The position numbers and the translations under genes were made by a program. From Chloroflexota bacterium (GTDB lineage: Bacteria > Chloroflexota > UBA11872), in the NCBI GenBank assembly GCA_022825895.1, contig JAJDVX010000037.1, forward strand, positions 120,581 to 184,580: 64,000 nucleotides of DNA, given 5' to 3'. Under the pieces are notes generated by a model. That model worked only from the letters and a program-made list of their open reading frames with translations, did not search any database and was not told where the DNA came from. Below, one piece after another: positions 59,814 to 64,000 of the stretch; within the stretch, counting starts at the first letter, position 1, and every line of letters begins with the position of its first letter.

Positions 59814-60103
59814 CAGTGATAGTCCTCCAGGTTCAAGCGATCGATGTACCCGTCAGATTCGTAAAACGTGATCCTCCAATTGCCGGTGACTGACACGCTC
59901 CACGCGCTCTGCCGATCCCCGGTCAGCCGGTGTATCCGCCAGCCGGGCGGAGCATCGGCGATGAACTCTTCAATGTCGTCCGCCAAAATCAGAACCGTCA
60001 GGATCTTGCGTACCCGGTCGACCAGACTTGGTCGCAGGAACCGTGAACTATCGTTCTCGATTAGGCGGCGAAGTCCCCGGTGCCGAACCGAACGGACGAT
60101 CAC
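59813..60103 (-). CDS. higB: HigB-like toxin, module 2
   Basis: A 96-residue RelE-fold toxin. Family landmarks: LRRLIENDSSRFLRPSLVDRVRKILTVLI, ADAPPGWRIHRLTGDRQSAWSVSVTGNWRITFYESDG and the terminal DRLNLEDYH, i.e. the HigB subfamily with GDR...WSV.v.gNWRitF. GTG at 60103 lies seven bases after the -10 of its promoter with no Shine-Dalgarno sequence, so the message appears leaderless. Toxin precedes antitoxin with a one-base overlap, the inverse of most type II pairs but normal for higBA. It would stop translation by cutting ribosome-bound mRNA when antitoxin is lost. Confidence 0.9.
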   Translation of the reverse strand: MIVRSVRHRGLRRLIENDSSRFLRPSLVDRVRKILTVLILADDIEEFIADAPPGWRIHRLTGDRQSAWSVSVTGNWRITFYESDGYIDRLNLEDYH

Positions 60104-60110
60104 GTAAAGA

Positions 60111-60139
60111 AGTGTACGGTTCTACCGTACATCAGGCAA
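60111..60139 (-). promoter_or_regulatory. Promoter and operator of the second HigBA module
   Basis: Read leftward: -35 TTGCCT (60134-60139), a 17-base spacer, and -10 TACACT (60111-60116). A perfect 8-bp palindrome TGTACGGT-AGA-ACCGTACA (60113-60131) fills the spacer and overlaps the -10. The toxin GTG begins seven bases after the -10. The palindrome differs from that of module 1, so the two modules likely have independent repressors. Confidence 0.8.
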
Positions 60140-60161
60140 GTCTGTGCATAGGGCAAACACA

Positions 60162-60183
60162 ACGAACCTCAGTCGGGTTCGGC
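60162..60183 (-). terminator. Short hairpin downstream of the ABC permease gene
   Basis: CGAACC and GGTTCG (about 60163-60181) pair around a 7-base loop, with a further GCCGGC/GCCGGC repeat close by. It may end the toxin-antitoxin side or nearby transcription; there is no T-run, so support is weak. Confidence 0.3.
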
Positions 60184-60267
60184 CGGCATGCAGGAGTAAG
60201 CCGGCCGAGGGACCCTGGACTGATGGCTCGGGCCTCAGAGGGCACCTGCACGCTGTAGGCGGAATCC

Positions 60268-61038
60268 TCAGTTCGTCGCCCGGCGGTATTCGTAGGTTGC
60301 CGCGCCCACCAGTACCGCCGTGGTTGCCAGCAGGATCCAGATTCCGGGGAGGATGCTGTCCCAGACCCAGCCTTCGATGATCACGGCGCGCACCGCCACC
60401 ATGATGTACTCGATGGGATTCAGGCCCACGGCTACCTGGAACCAGCCGGTCAGCAGGTCGCGCGGCATGAAGGCGGAGGTCAGAAACGCCAGCGGCATGA
60501 ACAGCAGCCAGCTGTTGACCGTCACCTGCACGCTGCGCGTGCGCATGGCCACGATCAGGCCCACGCAGCCCATCGCCACGCCCAACAAGGTGGTGGCGAC
60601 GATGACGCCGAGGATGCCCAGGACACCGCCCTCGAAGCGCACGCCGATGGCGGAGGCCACCAGGATGATCGCCAGCACCTGCGCCATGGCTCGCGTGCCG
60701 CCAATCAGCAGGGTGCCGAGCAGGATCGAAAAGCGGTTCACGGGCGACAGCAGGAGCTTGTCCACGTAGCCCGACATCATGTCGGTCAGCAGCACCATCG
60801 CCATGTCGCTGCCGCTGAAGACCACCGCCATCACGATCACCATGGCGGCCAGGAAGGCCTGGTAGTCGTCGGCCGGGAATCCGGGCAGCGCCGTGATGCC
60901 GCGCAGCGGCTCGCCGAAGAACAGGAACATGAAGGCCGACGACAGCACGGCCGCCACGATCATCCAGGGCTGCGCCAGCCAGGTCTTCAGGTTGCGGACG
61001 TAGATGAAATAGCTCTCGCGCAAGATCAGCATTGGCAT
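60268..61038 (-). CDS. ABC-2 type transporter permease
   Basis: A 256-residue permease with six hydrophobic segments in the ABC-2 arrangement. Examples are WMIVAAVLSSAFMFLFFGEPL, the long AAMVIVMAVVFSGSDMAMVLLTDMMSGYVDKLLLSPV, ILLGTLLIGGTRAMAQVLAIILVASAIGV, VTVNSWLLFMPLAFLTSAFMP and the closing ILPGIWILLATTAVLVGAAT. FSGSDMAMVLLTDMMSGYVDKLLLSPVNR matches the family's central loop; these permeases export drugs, polysaccharides or heme. ATG at 61038 overlaps the stop of the ATPase gene by one base (TAATG), so the two subunits are made together. Its substrate cannot be read from sequence. Confidence 0.88.
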   Translation of the reverse strand: MPMLILRESYFIYVRNLKTWLAQPWMIVAAVLSSAFMFLFFGEPLRGITALPGFPADDYQAFLAAMVIVMAVVFSGSDMAMVLLTDMMSGYVDKLLLSPVNRFSILLGTLLIGGTRAMAQVLAIILVASAIGVRFEGGVLGILGVIVATTLLGVAMGCVGLIVAMRTRSVQVTVNSWLLFMPLAFLTSAFMPRDLLTGWFQVAVGLNPIEYIMVAVRAVIIEGWVWDSILPGIWILLATTAVLVGAATYEYRRATN

Positions 61039-62063
61039 TACCTCCGATTGACGCCCATCCACTGGCTCCACATGCGGTCTTCGGCGTCGCCGTCGGCGTC
61101 CGAGTCGCGAATCTGGCGGCCGGTGTGTTGCAGGAAGACGTCGTCCAGGGATGGGCGGGTGATGGATAGGTTGGCGATGGACAGATTGGCGTCCTGAAAG
61201 GCGGTCATGATGGCGGGGGCGGCGGCGCCGCCGTCGCTGACAGTGGCGGTCAGGCCACGCTCCGCGAAGTCCGCCTGCCGGATTCCCGGCAGGTCGCGCA
61301 CGGCCGCCAGGGCGGCGTCCACACGGTCGTCGGCTGAATCGTCCGAATTGAAGGCCACGTGCACGATGTCGCCGCCAACGCCAGCCTTCAGCGCGGCGGG
61401 TGAGCCTTCGGCCACGAGGTGGCCGTGGTCAATGATGGCCAGCCGCCGGCACAGCCGGTCGGCCTCGTCCATGTGCTGGGTGGTCAGGAAGATCGTGACG
61501 CCCCGGGCGTTGAGTTCTTCCAGGTGTTCCCAGACGGCAATCCGGCTCTGGGGGTCCAGCCCCGTGGTCGGCTCGTCCAGGAAGAGGACGCCGGGGTTGT
61601 GCATGAGCGCTCCGGCCAGGTCGATCCGCCGCCGCATGCCGCCGGAGTAGGACCCCACCCGCCGGTCAGCCACCGATGACAGGCCGACAAGCTCCAGCAG
61701 TTCAGCGGCTCGTTCCCGGGCCTCGGCACGCGAAAGGCCGTACAGCAGCCCCTGCAGTTCCAGGAAGTCGCGACCCTTCGAGAGATCGTCCAGCCCCACC
61801 TCTTGCAGCGCCACGCCGATGGCCTGCCGCACCGCCTTTGGATCGCGGGTCACGTCCAGGCCAGCCACCTCCACGCGCCCTTCCGTCTTGGGCAGCAGCG
61901 TGGCCAGGATCTTGATGGTGGTGGTCTTGCCCGCGCCGTTCGGCCCCAGGAATCCGAAGAACTCGCCGCGTTCCACCTCAAAGCTGATCCCGTCCACGGC
62001 GCGCACGCCCCCTGGATAGGTCTTGCCCAGTCCTTCCACCAGGACCGCCGGACCGTTCGTCAT
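61038..62063 (-). CDS. ABC transporter ATP-binding protein (DrrA-like)
   Basis: A 341-residue ABC-2-associated ATPase. ATG at 62063 gives a normal N-terminus (VLVEGLGKTYPGGVRAVDGISFEVERGEFFGFLG); longer frames run through the spacer. The Walker A motif is GPNGAGKTT, the Q-loop lies in VALQEVGLDDLS, the ABC signature is VGSYSGGMRRRIDLA, Walker B is GVLFLDEPTTGLDP and the switch His is in TTQHMDEAD. A C-terminal extension of about 90 residues (ALAAVRDLPGIRQADF...) resembles the DUF4162 tail of DrrA-type antibiotic exporters. With the permease gene it forms a two-gene operon for multidrug or lipid export. Confidence 0.92.
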   Translation of the reverse strand: MTNGPAVLVEGLGKTYPGGVRAVDGISFEVERGEFFGFLGPNGAGKTTTIKILATLLPKTEGRVEVAGLDVTRDPKAVRQAIGVALQEVGLDDLSKGRDFLELQGLLYGLSRAEARERAAELLELVGLSSVADRRVGSYSGGMRRRIDLAGALMHNPGVLFLDEPTTGLDPQSRIAVWEHLEELNARGVTIFLTTQHMDEADRLCRRLAIIDHGHLVAEGSPAALKAGVGGDIVHVAFNSDDSADDRVDAALAAVRDLPGIRQADFAERGLTATVSDGGAAAPAIMTAFQDANLSIANLSITRPSLDDVFLQHTGRQIRDSDADGDAEDRMWSQWMGVNRR

Positions 62064-62295
62064 CCCCTTCTCCTGTCGTCTGTCCGGTCGGCGCCCGCCC
62101 TGAGCCGGCCTCTGCCTGGCAACCGGCAGATCATGACGCATGCGAGCAACCGCTGTTGAGACTTCTCTTACAAAGGAAGCTTTGGCAGCCGCGAATCCTC
62201 GACCTGTCCCGAGCCTCGCTCTGCTACCGTGCCCGGCCAGACAAGCCTCGGCGCCTGACCCGCGACGACGCCGAAGAACTGGAGAGAGGTTCGCC

Positions 62296-63798
62296 GTGAC
62301 AGACGTGATCCATGAGCCTGCGCGTGAGGTGCCGGTATTGCATGACACGGAGGTGTTGGTGGCCGGGGCGGGCATATCGGGGCTCTACGCGGCGCTGGAG
62401 TCGGCGGCGGCGGGGGCGCGCACCACGCTGGTGGATGAGTACTCGGCCGTGGGCGGCAACTACGGGCCGGGGCTCGGCTCGCGCCACGACCTCTGGCAAG
62501 CGCCGCAGCAGCACGACCGCGGGCTGGGCGGCCAGGTGGGCGACTTCCTGGACCGTTTGGACGCGCGCGGCGGCATCAAGACCTTCGACTTCATCAGCGG
62601 CGGCGACAATGTTCCCTGGCGCTGGGACGGCATGGCGCATATTCCCGTCATCGACCGCAACGAGTTCCAGCGGCTGGCGCTTCAGCGACTCCGCGACCTG
62701 GACGTTGCCCTGCTGCTCTCCACCACGGTGGCCGGAGCGATTGTTGAGGACGGCCACGTCGGCGGCGTGATTTTCGAGACTGGCGAGGGCCGGCGGGCCA
62801 TCAGGGCCAAGGTCGTCATTGACACCACCGGTGAAGCCGACGTGGCCGCCGCGGCCGGCGCCGCAACCGAGGACGCTTACGCCAGCGCCGAAGCCGGCTT
62901 CGGGCTCTTCTTCCGCGTCGAGGACGTGGACTGGGAAACCTACGAGGAGTTCCGGGCCGCCGAGCGCGACAAGCCGTTGAGCGACGAGGAAGAGCGCTGG
63001 GTGGATGAGGTGCTGTTCGTCGCCCTGGAGCGCGTGTGGGCCAACTATCCGCGCGAACTGCTGCCGTTCATGATGGCCGAATGGGAGTCCGGCGAGTACA
63101 AGTACGTGGCCTCAATCCCGGGCGGCGCCCACGCCTACAAGATCCCCTTCGCCACGCACGACCAGGACGTCACGACCATTGAAACGCGCTGGCCCGATCA
63201 CACGCTATCGGCGTTGAATGCCATGCAGCGGTCCACCATCGAGTCTTCGGCCCGGCTGCACGCCTATGACACCATCGAGTTCTACAAGCGCCATGTGCCC
63301 GGATTCGAGAACGCCCGCGTCAGCCAGATCGCGCCCTACATGGGCACGCGCTGGAGCCGCACGATCGTTCCCGACTACACCCTCAGCCGCGACGACATCG
63401 TGGCCGAGCGGCGGTTCGACGACGTGGTGCACGTGCTGACCACGCTCTACCGCTATGACGACGAAGTGCGCAAGGGCGGCCGGACTCGCCAGCTCGTCAA
63501 CCTGCGGGAGCGCGAAGAGGGCCACCACTTCGACATGCCGCTCGGCCAGTTCCTGCCGCAAGGCGTGGAGGGAATGCTGGCGGCGGGACGCTCCATCGGC
63601 CGGGACCGGACGGCCAGCCTGCGCTGGCGCTGGATCGCCAAGGTCACGGGCGGCGTTGCCGGCATGGCGGCCGCCCGCGCCGTGGCCGAAGGCGTGCCGC
63701 CGCGTCACGTCAACATCCGTGAGCTGCAGCGCGCGCTGGTGGATGTTGGCTACTACCTGGGCGAACCGCCCCGCCTGGCTGACCTGGGCGTCGCTTAA
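62296..63798 (+). CDS. FAD-dependent oxidoreductase (PF12831-type)
   Basis: A 500-residue flavoprotein. GTG at 62296 follows GGAGAGAGG at 62281-62289; longer frames from 62140 lack support. The FAD dinucleotide-binding motif is TEVLVAGAGISGLYAALESAAAGARTTLVDE, then GGNYGPGLGSRHDLWQ. A second FAD contact is in VVIDTTGEADVAAAAGA, and the C-terminal portion contains FDMPLGQFLPQGVEGMLAAGRSIGRDRTASLRWRWIAKVTGGVAGMAAA, the typical FAD-binding end of this family. Such enzymes oxidise small hydroxy or amino compounds; the substrate is unknown. A strong hairpin follows at once. It lies divergent to the ABC ATPase gene across a 232-base gap. Confidence 0.85.
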   Translation: MTDVIHEPAREVPVLHDTEVLVAGAGISGLYAALESAAAGARTTLVDEYSAVGGNYGPGLGSRHDLWQAPQQHDRGLGGQVGDFLDRLDARGGIKTFDFISGGDNVPWRWDGMAHIPVIDRNEFQRLALQRLRDLDVALLLSTTVAGAIVEDGHVGGVIFETGEGRRAIRAKVVIDTTGEADVAAAAGAATEDAYASAEAGFGLFFRVEDVDWETYEEFRAAERDKPLSDEEERWVDEVLFVALERVWANYPRELLPFMMAEWESGEYKYVASIPGGAHAYKIPFATHDQDVTTIETRWPDHTLSALNAMQRSTIESSARLHAYDTIEFYKRHVPGFENARVSQIAPYMGTRWSRTIVPDYTLSRDDIVAERRFDDVVHVLTTLYRYDDEVRKGGRTRQLVNLREREEGHHFDMPLGQFLPQGVEGMLAAGRSIGRDRTASLRWRWIAKVTGGVAGMAAARAVAEGVPPRHVNIRELQRALVDVGYYLGEPPRLADLGVA

Positions 63799-63801
63799 CG
63801 C

Positions 63802-63830
63802 CGGAAGCGCCGGACGTGCCGGCGCTTCCG
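63802..63830 (+). terminator. Terminator hairpin downstream of the FAD oxidoreductase
   Basis: A perfect 12-bp stem CGGAAGCGCCGG (63802-63813) and CCGGCGCTTCCG (63819-63830) encloses the loop ACGTG, starting 4 bases after the stop codon. No long T-run follows; the stability of the stem makes it a likely terminator or mRNA 3' end. Confidence 0.75.
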
Positions 63831-63842
63831 AATCAGATGTCA

Positions 63843-63861
63843 GTCGGGCTCGTGGCCCGAC
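63843..63861 (-). terminator. Hairpin at the 3' end of the Gly/Tyr-rich protein gene
   Basis: GTCGGGC (63843-63849) and GCCCGAC (63855-63861) form a 7-bp stem with a 5-base loop TCGTG, placed 13 bases after the stop codon of the leftward gene at 63874. It probably ends that gene. Confidence 0.6.
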
Positions 63862-63873
63862 GGAGCTAGCCGC

Positions 63874-64000
63874 CTAGTAGCGGTCGCCGCCGCCGTAGCC
63901 GCCGCCACCGCCACGGCCGCCGCCGTAGCCGCCGCCACCGCCGCCGTAGCCGCCGCCACCGCCGCCGTAGCCGCCACCACCGCCGCCGTAGCCGCCGCCA
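63874..64000 (-). CDS. C-terminal tail of a glycine/tyrosine-rich protein, probably an RNA-binding protein (truncated)
   Basis: Only the last about 41 codons fall inside the window; the gene starts beyond base 64000. It reads leftward as a low-complexity tail of repeated YGGGGGG-type units with one Arg near the end, closing in GGGDRY and TAG at 63874-63876. Such Gly-Tyr tails follow a single RRM domain in the glycine-rich RNA-binding proteins of cyanobacteria, Chloroflexota and planctomycetes, where they aid RNA binding or cold response. No RRM is visible here, so the assignment is inferred from the tail alone. It also could be a secreted glycine-rich protein. Its repeats are near-identical in DNA, so copy number may vary between strains. 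Confidence 0.5.
   Translation of the reverse strand, partial: GGGYGGGGGGYGGGGGGYGGGGGGYGGGRGGGGGYGGGDRY

Noticed and set aside
63880..64000. CRISPR or simple tandem repeat array
   Set aside because: There are no unique spacers, and the repeat encodes a Gly/Tyr tail in frame to a stop codon.

Overview
The window is a 64 kb piece of a GC-rich bacterial chromosome (roughly two thirds G+C by eye). It carries about 58 protein genes, is densely packed on both strands, and has no tRNA, rRNA, insertion sequence, prophage or CRISPR array that I can see. The gene set suggests an aerobic, free-living or host-associated member of the Chloroflexota. Pointers are a B12-dependent ribonucleotide reductase as the only one seen, a caa3-type oxidase with a cytochrome-c-fused subunit II, a sigma-A factor, tandem MoeA proteins one of which carries a periplasmic-binding-protein-like tail, GroEL without an adjacent groES, and scattered small-molecule catabolic enzymes (xylose-isomerase-like, creatininase-like, RraA-like, Gfo/Idh, FAD oxidoreductase). 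The phylum call is inference; no marker was compared with a database.

Layout. 1-5.2 kb: truncated KtrB and KtrA potassium uptake, then a small unknown gene coupled to nrdJ. 5.3-8.0 kb: two overlapping ankyrin-repeat lipoprotein genes. 8.1-11.9 kb: a Tat-type hydrolase lipoprotein, a sugar isomerase/epimerase, a double-GNAT protein, a near-perfect parS site (10851-10866) and a class IV aminotransferase. 11.9-17.2 kb: a NucS-like nuclease and three Yip1-like membrane proteins, with decayed fragments of the aminotransferase and of a lactonase between them. These are the scar of a tandem duplication of an aminotransferase-Yip1-lactonase block. 17.3-24.7 kb: PEP carboxykinase, creatininase, epimerase, DUF72, glycosyltransferase, RraA-like and ProC. 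24.8-31.4 kb: ComEC (nuclease domain apparently dead), a small membrane protein, ComEA and two MoeA proteins. 31.6-34.5 kb: groEL and sigA, converging on a shared hairpin. 35.3-40.5 kb: the cytochrome c oxidase cluster (ctaC-D-E-F, ctaG and a degenerate cupredoxin lipoprotein). 40.6-44.6 kb: isomerase, HTH-metallo-beta-lactamase fusion, RecQ. 44.9-54.0 kb: an exopolysaccharide locus with a Wzz/tyrosine autokinase. 54.2-58.4 kb: DUF1761, acyltransferase, DEAD-box helicase, Gfo/Idh oxidoreductase. 58.5-60.1 kb: a toxin-antitoxin cluster. 60.3-64 kb: ABC transporter, FAD oxidoreductase, and the tail of a glycine/tyrosine-rich protein running off the edge.

The most informative non-ordinary signals are the two HigBA promoters, the duplication scar, the parS site, the coupled ankyrin lipoproteins and the inactive-looking ComEC nuclease domain. 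In both HigBA promoters a perfect palindrome overlaps the promoter and the toxin GTG lies at the expected transcription start. Most of the window is otherwise housekeeping and accessory metabolism. I found no single obviously undescribed multi-gene defence or biosynthetic system. Many long reading frames opposite real genes are shadows of high GC content and were left out.
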